Assembly: GCF_000974445.1 (NCBI RefSeq)
Contig: NZ_BBOJ01000025.1
Span: forward strand, 1-64,000
Direction of reading: 5' to 3'
Length of the DNA: 64,000 nucleotides
Origin: Lentzea aerocolonigenes
GTDB taxonomy: Bacteria; Actinomycetota; Actinomycetes; Mycobacteriales; Pseudonocardiaceae
Shown here: positions 39,184-48,186 of the stretch, piece after piece
Layout of the letters: each line of letters begins with the position of its first letter
Numbering within the stretch: position 1 is the first letter of the stretch
Position numbers and translations under genes: made by a program
The notes under the pieces: generated by a model
What the model saw: only the letters and a program-made list of their open reading frames with translations
What the model was told of the DNA's origin: nothing
Database searches by the model: none

Positions 39184-41691
39184 TCATCGAGGCTGTCGCG
39201 GGACCGGCAGGTCCGTCCGTTCGCACAGCGGTGGCACCAGTTGCCTGATGTCGGCGGTCACCTCATCGGCGAGGGGTGACCCGACAGCCTGGAACAGGCT
39301 GCGGGCGGTTTGCCAGTGCTCGAGTGCCGTCGCCGCGCGGCCGTCCGCGAGCGCCACCGAACCTAGACCTCGGTGCGCCCAGGCCTGCTCGAACTCGCTC
39401 TCGCAGCTCTCCCCCATCTCCAGCGCCTGCCGGTGGGCGATCTCAGCCAACACCAGGCCACCTAGCCGGCAGTGCGCCGTCCCGAGGACGTTGTTCGCCT
39501 GCGCGATGTCCAGCGGGAACTCCAGGAACGTCGCGAGGTCCACGGCCTCCTGCGCACACCGGAGCGCCTCTGCGGGCTGCCCCAGGTGCAGATGGGCGTT
39601 CGCCATGCTGCGCAGTGTTATGCCGATGTGGTTGGCCGACCCGGTGACGCGGTAATAGCTCATGGCGGCTTCCAGGAGGCGCAGCGCACCTGCGGGATTC
39701 CCCTGCCGGCGGAGCACTGACGCCATGTTGGCCAGCGAGTTGCTCTCGCCGCCTCGGTCGCCGATCCTGACGAAGATCTCCTTGGCCTCGGTGAACTGGC
39801 GCATCGCGTCGTCCAGCAGGCCGCCGGCGGTCATCGCCATGCCGAGGTTGTTCAGCGTGAGTGCCTCGGCGTAGGCGTTGCCACACCGCCGAGCAGCGGA
39901 GAGCCCGTTCACGTGAGTTTCCAGCCAGCCGTCAAGCTGCTTCGTGAGGTAGAAGTAGTCGCGCAAGACGTAGGCCAGCTGCCAGCGGTGCTCGTCCAGC
40001 GAGGGGTCGTCGAGCCGGGACAGGGCGACGAGGTTCTGCTCTTCCTCGTGCAGCCACAGCTTCGCGGCGGTGGCGTTGGCGAACCCGCGGCCGGCTTCCT
40101 GGTCGCCGGGCAGCGCGGTTCGCACCCGGTGCGGCGTGAGCAGCCGGTCCGCGCGAGCGGCGGACCAGAGGTAGTACTCGAAGAGACGGCGGCGGGCGGC
40201 GGCGGGCGGCGGATCGTCACTCACGGCGGCGACCTCGCCCGCGTAGACATGCAGAAGGTCGTGCATTCCGTACCTGCCGTCGCCCATCTCCGTCACCAGA
40301 TGCGCCCGAGCGAGGTCCGCGAGGACCCGCACGACGACGTCGAAAGGTCGGCCGGCGACGGCGGCGATCGTCCGGGCCTCGACGCCACGCCCCGGTCCGA
40401 GGCCGATCGCGTGGAACACCGCGGCGTGGTCTCCGTCGATCTGGCGGTAGGACCAAGAGAACACGGTGCGTACGTTGGCTTCCGGGCCGAGCGTGCTCAG
40501 CGCGGCGAAACGCTCGCGCTCGTCGTCCAGCTCAGAGACCAGTTCCACCAGGGATGACGGCGGTCTGGACACCAAGCGCTCGGCGACGATGCGCAAGGCC
40601 AACGGCAGGCCGCCGCACTGCTCGGCCAACCGGAAGGCCGCCTTCGGCGCACGGGAAGCTTGTGGTCCCGCACAGGCGATCAGAAGCCGGACCCCTTCGG
40701 AGGTCTGCAGTGGCGCGAGGCGCAACAGGGTGGCGGTGTACCGGATCCGCAGTTCGCTCACCAAGTCCCTACTGGTCACGATCACCACGGCGGGACCCGT
40801 TCCTGGCAGCAGCGGCTCAACCTGCGCGGCGGACCGGGCGTTGTCCAACACCACGACCATGCGGCGCCCACTCAACAACGTCCTGAAACGTGCGGATCGC
40901 TCCTCCTGAGTGGTGAGCTCCTCCGGCCGCGCCACACCGAGTGCCCGCAGGAAGCCCGACAACGCTTCCTGCGGCGCCACAGGCTCGTCCGGGCCGAACC
41001 CTCTCAGATCGACGTAGAGCTGGCCGTCGGAGAAGTCAGCGGCAGCGTGATGTGCCCACCACGACGCCAGCGCGGTCTTGCCTACCCCCGCCGGCCCCGA
41101 AATGACCGCCAGCCGCGGCATCGAGTCCGCAGCGTCCGCGACGAAGGCGTCCAGCTGAGCCAGTTCGTCCTCACGACCGATGAGGTGACTGCTCGCCGGC
41201 ACCTGCCGGGGCACGTTCCGGTCGGAACCCCGTGCGGGGACGAACCTCGCGACGTGCCGAGCGAGCGACTCGATGTCCGCGCCGAGGGACCGGTGACGTA
41301 CCTCGGCCGTCTGGTGGAGAAGCATCGGGCGCACATCAGCCGGCAGTTGCCCGTGGTCGGGCAACACCGCGCCGTCGAGCAGCACAGGCACGATCGGGAC
41401 TCCCCGCCGGATCGCCTCCCGAATCTCGCGGCGGACCCAATCGCTCTCGTGGTGGATCGGCGGTGACTCGGCGTCCAGTCCGGTCATCCAGTCCGGCCCG
41501 ATGAGCACCAGCAGAACACGCATGGACGACAGCGCGGACTGGATCTGCTCCGGGTAGACGGCTCCGGGGCGCATCGACTGGTTGTCCAAGAACACCCGCG
41601 AACGCCCGAACCGCCCAGCCAGCAGTTCGAACGCCGCCGCGGCGGCGAACCGCGCATCGGCCGTCCGGTAGTTGATGAACACGTCGACCAT
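39184..41691 (-). CDS. TIR - NB-ARC - TPR protein (putative defence or signalling protein)
   Basis: 835 residues from ATG 41691 (MVDVFINYRT); ATG 41724 directly abuts GGAAGGAG, so it is possible but too close. TIR domain about 1-150 (SRVFLDNQSMRPGAVYP, LLVLIGPDWM, WVRREIREAI with the expected Glu), NB-ARC ATPase about 165-450 with Walker A GPAGVGKT at 199-206, Walker B region MVVVLDNA and GLPLALRIVAERL, winged helix, then TPRs about 590-810 (ALTLNNLGMAMTAGGLLDDA). This matches actinobacterial TIR/AfsR-like regulators with a different TIR subtype from its neighbour. Probably co-transcribed with the next gene; a two-sensor defence pair is an inference. Confidence 0.85.
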   Translation of the reverse strand: MVDVFINYRTADARFAAAAAFELLAGRFGRSRVFLDNQSMRPGAVYPEQIQSALSSMRVLLVLIGPDWMTGLDAESPPIHHESDWVRREIREAIRRGVPIVPVLLDGAVLPDHGQLPADVRPMLLHQTAEVRHRSLGADIESLARHVARFVPARGSDRNVPRQVPASSHLIGREDELAQLDAFVADAADSMPRLAVISGPAGVGKTALASWWAHHAAADFSDGQLYVDLRGFGPDEPVAPQEALSGFLRALGVARPEELTTQEERSARFRTLLSGRRMVVVLDNARSAAQVEPLLPGTGPAVVIVTSRDLVSELRIRYTATLLRLAPLQTSEGVRLLIACAGPQASRAPKAAFRLAEQCGGLPLALRIVAERLVSRPPSSLVELVSELDDERERFAALSTLGPEANVRTVFSWSYRQIDGDHAAVFHAIGLGPGRGVEARTIAAVAGRPFDVVVRVLADLARAHLVTEMGDGRYGMHDLLHVYAGEVAAVSDDPPPAAARRRLFEYYLWSAARADRLLTPHRVRTALPGDQEAGRGFANATAAKLWLHEEEQNLVALSRLDDPSLDEHRWQLAYVLRDYFYLTKQLDGWLETHVNGLSAARRCGNAYAEALTLNNLGMAMTAGGLLDDAMRQFTEAKEIFVRIGDRGGESNSLANMASVLRRQGNPAGALRLLEAAMSYYRVTGSANHIGITLRSMANAHLHLGQPAEALRCAQEAVDLATFLEFPLDIAQANNVLGTAHCRLGGLVLAEIAHRQALEMGESCESEFEQAWAHRGLGSVALADGRAATALEHWQTARSLFQAVGSPLADEVTADIRQLVPPLCERTDLPVPRQPR

Positions 41692-41868
41692 CAGCGACCC
41701 CCGCCCGGCAACGGTCGTAGGCATCTCCTTCCCACGATAGCGAGACCTGGGCCGCGCGAGTGGCCGGATAGCGCCGGGCCTCGCGGGCCTTGGCAGGCTT
41801 CGCCCCCTCCTTCCCTGCACCGCGACAAACGTCTCGTCATTCATGAGCCGTTCGCAGGCAATCCGCTC

Positions 41869-42190
41869 TCACACCTCATACTCGTTGACCGGGTTGTACC
41901 GCAGCGCCCGGAACCGCGGGCACGTGCTCCCCCACCCGATCCACAACCGGTCGCGCGGACCCGGCCACACCTGTCGGCCGGTGTATCGCGGGTTCTCCAG
42001 AATCATCGCCACCGTCCGCACGATCCACCACTCCCCCGACCTATGCGCGTTCCGCACCGACGGGCACACCACATCTCGCTTGCTGAGTTCCTGCGCCAAC
42101 GACGCCACTGTCCGGCCGCGCGCCTGTACCGCGAACATCCACCGCCCCACGGTGCTGTCACCGATTCCGGCACCAACACGTGCACGCCGC
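41869..42190 (-). pseudogene. C-terminal remnant of a serine site-specific recombinase
   Basis: The stretch RTVASLAQELSKRDVVCPSV, then HRSGEWWIVRTVAMILENPRYTGRQVW, is the recombinase domain of large serine recombinases. The catalytic N-terminal resolvase domain and the zinc-ribbon/coiled-coil end are absent, with the frame ending at 41869. It marks a lost integrative element next to the TIR genes. Confidence 0.75.
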
Positions 42191-42240
42191 CGACCCCTCT
42201 TCGTCGAGATCACCATGCAACTTCCGCTCAGGGTGCCCAC

Positions 42241-42571
42241 CGAGTTCCAGCTGGGCTACGGGGTCCCGCGAAGAAGGTGGCCTCGGTTCTGGGCATGGAC
42301 TCGTGCTGCACCCGTCCAGGCCCCGTCCGAGCGAATGCGGCACGAGCACACCTGCTTGCAGGACTGGACCCAGGCGGACATCGCGAAAGCAGCCCAGCCT
42401 CTGGGTGCTCCCGCCAGATCACGGTGACCTCGGTGGCTGGACGGAGAGTCGGTGTTGGGGTGTCGAGGTCGCTGATGCGGCGACCGAGATGTTGCCGGGT
42501 CAGGCTTCGTCGCCACCTCAATCGGGTGACGCTTTGTAACAGATGTCCAGGCATGCTGCGACAGGACAGGC
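42241..42571. other. Intergenic region upstream of the PASTA lipoprotein gene
   Basis: No gene supported. A short plus-strand reading LQDWTQADIAKAAQPLG resembles a helix-turn-helix remnant but has no start or family support. The promoter of the lipoprotein gene should be here, but none is clear. Confidence 0.35.
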
Positions 42572-42967
42572 ATGCGCATTGCCGTTGCCGCCCTTCTGCT
42601 GTTGCTGACCGCCGCGTGTTCGACCCCGCTGCCGGCCACCACCGCCGCAAGCACACCCGATCTGCCGGCCGCAACCGCCGCCGCACCAACCCAGACGACG
42701 CCCGCGGCGGCTACCACGATCTCTCCGGCCGCGCCCGCAGTGAAAACGTGCACGGTGCCCAACGTCGTCGGTCTGATTCACCAGACCGCGCAGGACACCA
42801 TGCAGAAGGCCGGCCTGTACTTCCTGACCGAGGAAGACGCGAGCGGCCAGGGCCGACTGCTTGTCAACGACCGCAACTGGAAGACCACGAAGCAGAGCGT
42901 TGCGGCCGGTGCGGTCATCGACTGCAACACGAAGATCCTGTTGTCGGCCGAGAAGATCGACGGTTAA
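42572..42967 (+). CDS. PASTA-domain lipoprotein
   Basis: 131 residues. Lipoprotein signal peptide with lipobox LTAAC (Cys16), an Ala/Thr/Pro-rich linker about 20-58, then one PASTA-like domain about 60-131 (CTVPNVVGLIHQTAQDTMQKAGLYFLTEED, ending CNTKILLSAEK). PASTA domains bind muropeptides or beta-lactams and usually occur on penicillin-binding proteins and PknB-type kinases; here the domain is alone on a lipid anchor outside the cell. Two cysteines (about 60 and 122) could form a disulfide. It stands alone on the plus strand. Confidence 0.85.
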   Translation: MRIAVAALLLLLTAACSTPLPATTAASTPDLPAATAAAPTQTTPAAATTISPAAPAVKTCTVPNVVGLIHQTAQDTMQKAGLYFLTEEDASGQGRLLVNDRNWKTTKQSVAAGAVIDCNTKILLSAEKIDG

Positions 42968-43438
42968 CAACTCAGGTGCTCGCTCATGTGACGAGTTGAG
43001 TGGCGCTTTGCAACATGATTGCCAAGCAAAGCAACAGGTCGGCTGTGCGTAAAGCGCGATCGCGGTGCCCGAGAACGGGCGCTGACCGTCGGCTCGATCG
43101 GTCTGGCTCACTTGGCCCTGGCCTTGTCCCGCTGGTCGCCGCCGCTGAGGCCCTGCAGGTGCGGCTCGCCCGGTCGTGACCCGCGCCTGCCTGGGCTCGG
43201 CTCTGGCGCGACACCCTGGGACGAAGAACGATCCTTCGAAGCAGGCACATGGACTGGCACGTGCGCCGCGACGACCAAGCGGAGCGGGGACCGCGGCAGA
43301 ACAAGTGGTCCGCAGCGCTGCCGGAGAAACGTGCTGGGCACCCTTTACTCGGCTCCACTGCGGCTCCCGGCTGTCCGGCACTCGTTGACCTCCGCGCTCC
43401 ACACTCCGTAGGTTCGATCACGAACGGGGAGGTTCGGG
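42968..43438. other. Intergenic region upstream of the FAH-family gene
   Basis: 471 bp without a supported gene. The sequence GCGCTTTGCAACA at about 43000 resembles ACGCTTTGTAACA at about 42530 on the other side of the PASTA gene, a possible but weak pair of flanking repeats. Nothing else is recognised. Confidence 0.35.
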
Positions 43439-44314
43439 ATGAGCAACCTGGTGCGGTTCGCCGACGGAACCGGCAACGTCCGTGTCGGCCTGCTCACCGG
43501 TGAGCAGCTGCGGCCGCTCGCGGTGGCGTCGATGAGCGACCTGCTGCGCCGTCCCGTGGCGGAGATCCGCGAGCTGACCGAGGCCGCCGGGGAGGCCGTG
43601 TCCGCGGTCGGGGTACGCCTGCTGCCGCCACTGGACGGGCGGATGGAGGTCTGGGCCGCCGGGGTGACGTACCTGCGGTCGGAGGAGGCACGCCGCGAGG
43701 AGAGCGTCGACGAGGACGTCTATGCGCGGGTGTACCGCGCGAAGCGGCCGGAGTTGTTCTTCAAGTCGCCCGCGTGGCGCGTGGTCACCGACGGCGAGCC
43801 GATCGCGATCCGCGCCGATTCCGCCAACAACGTGCCGGAGCCGGAACTCGGCCTCCTGCTGACCAGTGCCGGGGAGATCGCCGGGTACGTGGTGGTCGAC
43901 GACGTCAGCTCCCGCAGCATCGAAGGCGAGAACCCGCTGTACCTCCCGCAGGCCAAGATCTACACCGGTTCCTGCGCGGTGTCGGCACTGGTCCGGCCGG
44001 TGTGGGAGGTACCGGACCCGCTGTCGCTCGACCTCCGCATGCGCATCCTTCGCGACGGTCACGAAGTGTTCGTCGGCGAAGCCAGTACCGCGCAGCTGAA
44101 CCGCGAACCGGCCGAACTGGTCGAGTATCTGTGGCGGGACAACGACTTCCCCGACGGCGCCGTGCTCTCGACGGGCACGTCCGTCGTGCCGGGGCTCGAT
44201 CTCGGGCTGCGACCGGGAGACGTGGTCGAGATCGAGATCAGTGAGGTCGGAACGCTGCGCTCCTCTGTGGTGCTGGGAGCGGACGAGGTGCGCCGGGTGC
44301 TCGCGGCCCGCTGA
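43439..44314 (+). CDS. Fumarylacetoacetate hydrolase (FAH)-family protein
   Basis: 291 residues, cytosolic. C-terminal FAH fold from about 75 (VWAAGVTYLRSEEARREES, ELFFKSP) with metal-binding acids in VPEPELGLLLTS and DDVSSRSIEGENPLYLPQAKIYTGSC. Family members hydrolyse or decarboxylate 2-oxo acids with Mg2+; many bacterial ones act on 2-keto-3-deoxy sugar acids or aromatic ring-cleavage products. The substrate cannot be fixed from the sequence. ATG 43439 has GGGGAGG seven bases upstream. Single gene, not clearly linked to the sugar locus 18 kb away. Confidence 0.88.
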   Translation: MSNLVRFADGTGNVRVGLLTGEQLRPLAVASMSDLLRRPVAEIRELTEAAGEAVSAVGVRLLPPLDGRMEVWAAGVTYLRSEEARREESVDEDVYARVYRAKRPELFFKSPAWRVVTDGEPIAIRADSANNVPEPELGLLLTSAGEIAGYVVVDDVSSRSIEGENPLYLPQAKIYTGSCAVSALVRPVWEVPDPLSLDLRMRILRDGHEVFVGEASTAQLNREPAELVEYLWRDNDFPDGAVLSTGTSVVPGLDLGLRPGDVVEIEISEVGTLRSSVVLGADEVRRVLAAR

Positions 44315-44439
44315 TGGCTCGGCGGCACTCCGCGCTCGGTCCCGTGCCCCCTCAGCCAATCTGATCTGACCGGATGTAGTGGTCCTGCGGTATCACGGCA
44401 CCGAGACCACAGAACTACCGCCAAGAGGACTGTGGGGTG

Positions 44440-45786
44440 ATGAGGGAACCCTTGCATCCCGATAGCGTCGAAGCCATGACCAATGGTATTTCCACGGCAG
44501 ACAGTTTCCGAGTCGGCCGATTACGCATGACCTTTGCCTGGCTCATCGCAGGCGCGGCGGTTTTCACGGCTATCCTGCTCTATTTTGCCGTCCTGCTCAT
44601 AACCGCACAGACGACCGAGAACGCGGTGCTGTCGTACGTTCTCGCCACACTCACCGCGCTCGTGTGCGCAACCGGCTTCGCGCGATTGTCGGTTCGACTC
44701 CGAGGCGACCACAGGCGAAGCCGCAGACGGCTGACCGAAGGCATCTGCCTCACGATTTCACTCCTGCTGGCAGCCGGGTTGTCCTGGGCGTGGTTCGGGG
44801 CGCCCACAACCTCTACGCCGCTGCCCGACTCGCCGGCCGTTCAGCACTGGGATCTGCCGACCGGTTCCCGGATCGGCTACGTCCGCACCGCCGGGAAGGT
44901 CACGCACCCAGAGCCAGTGCTGCTCGTTCACGGCGGCCCAGGAGCCCCGACCAACGCGAGTGACGAGTTCGCCGGGCGCCTCGCCGCCGCCGGATTCGCC
45001 GTGTACGCCTACCAGCAGGTCGGCGCGGGCCAGTCGAGCCGGCTGGATCCGGAGGAATACACGATTGCCCGGCACGTGGCCGACCTCGAAGCCATCAGGC
45101 AGAAACTGGCGGCTCCGAAGATGGTGCTGATCGGCTCGTCCTGGGGCGGCCAGCTCACCGCACAATACCTGGCCACACATCCGGACAACGTCGCAAAGGC
45201 GGTCGTTGCAAGTCCCGGAGCCATGTCCAGCGACTCTTTCACCGACGGCAGCCTCACACCGAACGGCAAAAGCGATCAGACCGGCCAGTTCGCGAGGCAC
45301 ACCCGCTTCGCGGCGACGTACTTCCTGGCCCAGTTGGGCGGATTCCGAGCAGCCCGGACATTGATGCCCACCGATACGGCGGACGGGCTCTATCAGCAAT
45401 TCGTGCGAAGTCTCAACATGAGCTCCGGTTGTCCTGGTGTCGCTGAGGCCGCGCGTTCCATCGACGCCACCGCCGGACACAGCCTCTGGGTCAACATCGC
45501 CACTCTCGCTTCGGCGTCGAAGGCAACCGACCCTCGGTCGGCGTTGCGCCACAACCGCACCCCTGTGCTGGTCTTGCGGGCGCAATGCGACTACCTCCGC
45601 TGGGAAGTCACCCGCGAGTACCGCGACACCTTCGCCCAATCGACGATGCTCACCATCGACGATGCCGGACACACCGTTCTCGCCGACAAACCAGGCGAAA
45701 CCGGCACGGCAGTCGCCGCCTTCCTCACCGGAGAAGCTCTGCCGACCAAGCCGTACACCGCGGCAGAAGAGCCCTGGCAACGCTGA
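44440..45786 (+). CDS. Membrane-anchored alpha/beta hydrolase (proline iminopeptidase-like)
   Basis: 448 residues from ATG 44440 (AGAGGA upstream; GTG 44437 and ATG 44476 also in frame). Three N-terminal membrane helices (about 25-52, 60-80 and 100-122), then an alpha/beta-hydrolase domain about 140-440. The oxyanion region is VLLVHGGPGAPTN, the nucleophile Ser in VLIGSSWGGQLTAQYLA, the acid probably in LRAQCDYLRW, and the catalytic His in DDAGHTVLA. HGGPG and the cap region resemble prolyl iminopeptidases of family S33. The active site should face outside if the first helix is N-in (topology inferred). Isolated gene. Confidence 0.85.
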   Translation: MREPLHPDSVEAMTNGISTADSFRVGRLRMTFAWLIAGAAVFTAILLYFAVLLITAQTTENAVLSYVLATLTALVCATGFARLSVRLRGDHRRSRRRLTEGICLTISLLLAAGLSWAWFGAPTTSTPLPDSPAVQHWDLPTGSRIGYVRTAGKVTHPEPVLLVHGGPGAPTNASDEFAGRLAAAGFAVYAYQQVGAGQSSRLDPEEYTIARHVADLEAIRQKLAAPKMVLIGSSWGGQLTAQYLATHPDNVAKAVVASPGAMSSDSFTDGSLTPNGKSDQTGQFARHTRFAATYFLAQLGGFRAARTLMPTDTADGLYQQFVRSLNMSSGCPGVAEAARSIDATAGHSLWVNIATLASASKATDPRSALRHNRTPVLVLRAQCDYLRWEVTREYRDTFAQSTMLTIDDAGHTVLADKPGETGTAVAAFLTGEALPTKPYTAAEEPWQR

Positions 45787-45918
45787 GACGTGGCACGCAG
45801 GCGACTTTCTTCGGGCACGAGGCAGCGACGCGCTGCTGCCCCGCCAGGAGTCATCGGAACTCGCCTCAATGGCCTACTACGTTGCTTAGGATGTTTCGCG
45901 TGCGTGGCTATTGACCAG

Positions 45919-48186
45919 TCACTTGGTCGGGAGCCGCAGCCGCTTGAGCGCGAGTGCGTTGAGGGCGACGATCACGCTCGACCCGGACATCGACAAAGCG
46001 GCGATCTCGGGACGCAGCATCAGGCCGAAGGCGGGAACGAACACGCCGGCCGCGATGGGCAGCGCGATGGTGTTGTAGCCGATCGCCCAGCCGAGGTTCT
46101 GCCGCATCTTGCGCAGGGTGCCGCGACCGATCCGCAGCGCGATCGGGACGTCGAGCGGATCAGAGCGCATCAGCACCACGTCGGCGGTCTCGATGGCCAC
46201 GTCGGTCCCGGCACCGATGGCGATGCCGAGATCGGCCTGGGCCAGCGCGGGAGCGTCGTTGACACCGTCGCCGACCATGGCGACGCGCCGGCCGCCGGAC
46301 TGCAGCTCGGCCACCTTCACGGCCTTGTCGCCGGGCAACACCTCGGCGATGACGGTGTCGATGCCCAGCTGGGCAGCGATCCGCGCGGCCGTGGCGTGGT
46401 TGTCGCCGGTCAGCATCACGACCTCGACGCCGAGGTCGTGCAGTGCCTCAACGGCCGCGACCGAGGTCTCCCTCGGCGCGTCGGCGATGCCGATCACTCC
46501 GGCGGGCACACCGTCGATCGCGGCCAGCACCGCGGTACGGCCGGTGGCGGCGAGTTCGTCCCGACGGCTCGCCAACGGGCCGAGGTCCACGTTTTCCCGC
46601 TCGAGCAGCCGCCGGTTGCCGACGACCACACGCCGGCCGTCGACCTCCGCGATCGCCCCGTGCCCCGGGACGTTCTCGAATCGAGCCGCCCGCAGCCCGT
46701 CGAGGTCTCCGGCGCGGCGGACGATGGCCTCGGCGAGCGGGTGCTCGGACTCGCGTTCGACCGCGGCGACCAGACGCAGCAGCTCGTCCTCGCCGAAGCC
46801 GTCGGTGATCACGTCGGTGACCTCCGGCTCGCCCTTGGTCAGCGTGCCGGTCTTGTCCATCACCACGACCTCGATGCGGGCGGAGGTCTCCAAAGCCATG
46901 GCGTTCTTGAACAACACCCCGCGTTTCGCGCCGAGGCCGGTACCGACCATGATCGCGGTCGGGGTGGCGAGGCCGAGAGCGTCGGGACAGGTGATCACCA
47001 CGACGGTGATGGCGAACAGCATGGCCGTGGCGAACGAGGCGCCGGACAGCAGCCAGGCTGCGAGAGTGAGACCTCCGCCGGCGAGCGCCACGAACACCAG
47101 CCAGAAGGCCGCCCGGTCCGCGAGTCGCTGGCCAGGAGCCTTGGAGTTCTGGGCTTCCTGCACGAGCTTGACGATCTGCGCGAGCGCGGTGTCCGAGCCG
47201 ACCTTGGTCGCCCGGACCCTCAGCGTGCCGTTGGCGTTGATCGTGGCGCCGACGACGACCGAGCCAGGAGACTTGTGCACGGGCAGGCTCTCACCGGTCA
47301 CCATCGACTCGTCGACCTCGGACTCGCCCTCCTCGACGACGCCGTCCACCGCGATCTTCGCGCCGGGCCGCACGAGCAACAGGTCACCGACGGCGACCTC
47401 GGCCGTCGGCACCTCCACCGGTTCGCCGTCCCGCAGCACGACCGCCTTCGGTGGCGCCAGGTCGAGCAGCGTGCGGATCGCGTCGTTGGCGCCCCCGCGG
47501 GCACGCATCTCGAACCAGTGTCCCAACAGGACGAACGCGGCGAGCACCGTCGCGGCCTCGTAGAAGACCTCTCCCCCGCCGGTCAGCGTGATGACCACGG
47601 AGTACAGCCAGCCCGCGCCGACCGCGACGGCCACGAGCACCATCATGTCGAGCGTCCGGGCTCGCAGCGCCCGCCAGGCGCCGTCGAAGAAGATCCAGCA
47701 GGAGTAGAAGATCACCGGCAGGCTCAGCAGCAGCGACCACACGTCCGCGCGCATTCCGAACGGTGTCGGCAGGTGCAGCCCGAACACCTCGGTGCCGATG
47801 GGCGACCACAGCACGATCGGGATCGAGAACAGCACCGCCACCAGGAACCGGTTGCGCATGTCGGCGACCATCGCGGCCATCGACATCCCGGCGTGCCCGC
47901 CGTGACCCATCATCTCGTGCGGCGAGTGCTCGGCTCCCGGTTCCGCGGTGGGATCGCAGATGTGGTTGGGGACCGACTGGCCGGCGCAGTGGTAACCGCA
48001 CTCGACCACCCACTGGCGCAGTTGTGCCACGGAGGTCGTGTCCGGGTCGAAGTGCACGGTCGCGGTCTGCGCGGCCGGGTTGACCTCGACGTGGTGCACG
48101 CCGGGTTGCCTGCCGAGCTTGGCGTTGACGACGTTCTGCTCGGTCGCGTAGTGCAGCCCGCTGACGTCCAGCACCACGGAGTTCAT
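45919..48186 (-). CDS. P1B-type heavy-metal (copper-like) transporting ATPase
   Basis: 755 residues from ATG 48186, overlapping the multicopper oxidase stop (ATGA). Degenerate HMA domain about 1-65 in which the CxxC metal site is replaced (VSGLHYATEQNVV), followed by ECGYHCAGQSVPNHIC and a His/Met-rich linker about 86-106. Eight membrane helices; TGES at 297-300, phosphorylation motif DKTGTLT from 444, SEHPL, and GDGVND in the P domain. The membrane metal motif is CPD (400-402), not CPC or CPH. Several actinobacterial relatives appear to share it, but its ion preference is not established to my knowledge. Last of eight overlapping genes; copper export is inferred from neighbours. Confidence 0.9.
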   Translation of the reverse strand: MNSVVLDVSGLHYATEQNVVNAKLGRQPGVHHVEVNPAAQTATVHFDPDTTSVAQLRQWVVECGYHCAGQSVPNHICDPTAEPGAEHSPHEMMGHGGHAGMSMAAMVADMRNRFLVAVLFSIPIVLWSPIGTEVFGLHLPTPFGMRADVWSLLLSLPVIFYSCWIFFDGAWRALRARTLDMMVLVAVAVGAGWLYSVVITLTGGGEVFYEAATVLAAFVLLGHWFEMRARGGANDAIRTLLDLAPPKAVVLRDGEPVEVPTAEVAVGDLLLVRPGAKIAVDGVVEEGESEVDESMVTGESLPVHKSPGSVVVGATINANGTLRVRATKVGSDTALAQIVKLVQEAQNSKAPGQRLADRAAFWLVFVALAGGGLTLAAWLLSGASFATAMLFAITVVVITCPDALGLATPTAIMVGTGLGAKRGVLFKNAMALETSARIEVVVMDKTGTLTKGEPEVTDVITDGFGEDELLRLVAAVERESEHPLAEAIVRRAGDLDGLRAARFENVPGHGAIAEVDGRRVVVGNRRLLERENVDLGPLASRRDELAATGRTAVLAAIDGVPAGVIGIADAPRETSVAAVEALHDLGVEVVMLTGDNHATAARIAAQLGIDTVIAEVLPGDKAVKVAELQSGGRRVAMVGDGVNDAPALAQADLGIAIGAGTDVAIETADVVLMRSDPLDVPIALRIGRGTLRKMRQNLGWAIGYNTIALPIAAGVFVPAFGLMLRPEIAALSMSGSSVIVALNALALKRLRLPTK

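Noticed and set aside
42530..43012. Attachment-site pair flanking the PASTA lipoprotein gene
   Set aside because: The two similar 13-base sequences differ at two positions, there is no integrase between or beside them, and no tRNA end is present.
43019..43411. Small coding frames between the PASTA and FAH genes
   Set aside because: Several overlapping frames with no ribosome-binding site, no domain and atypical codon positions.
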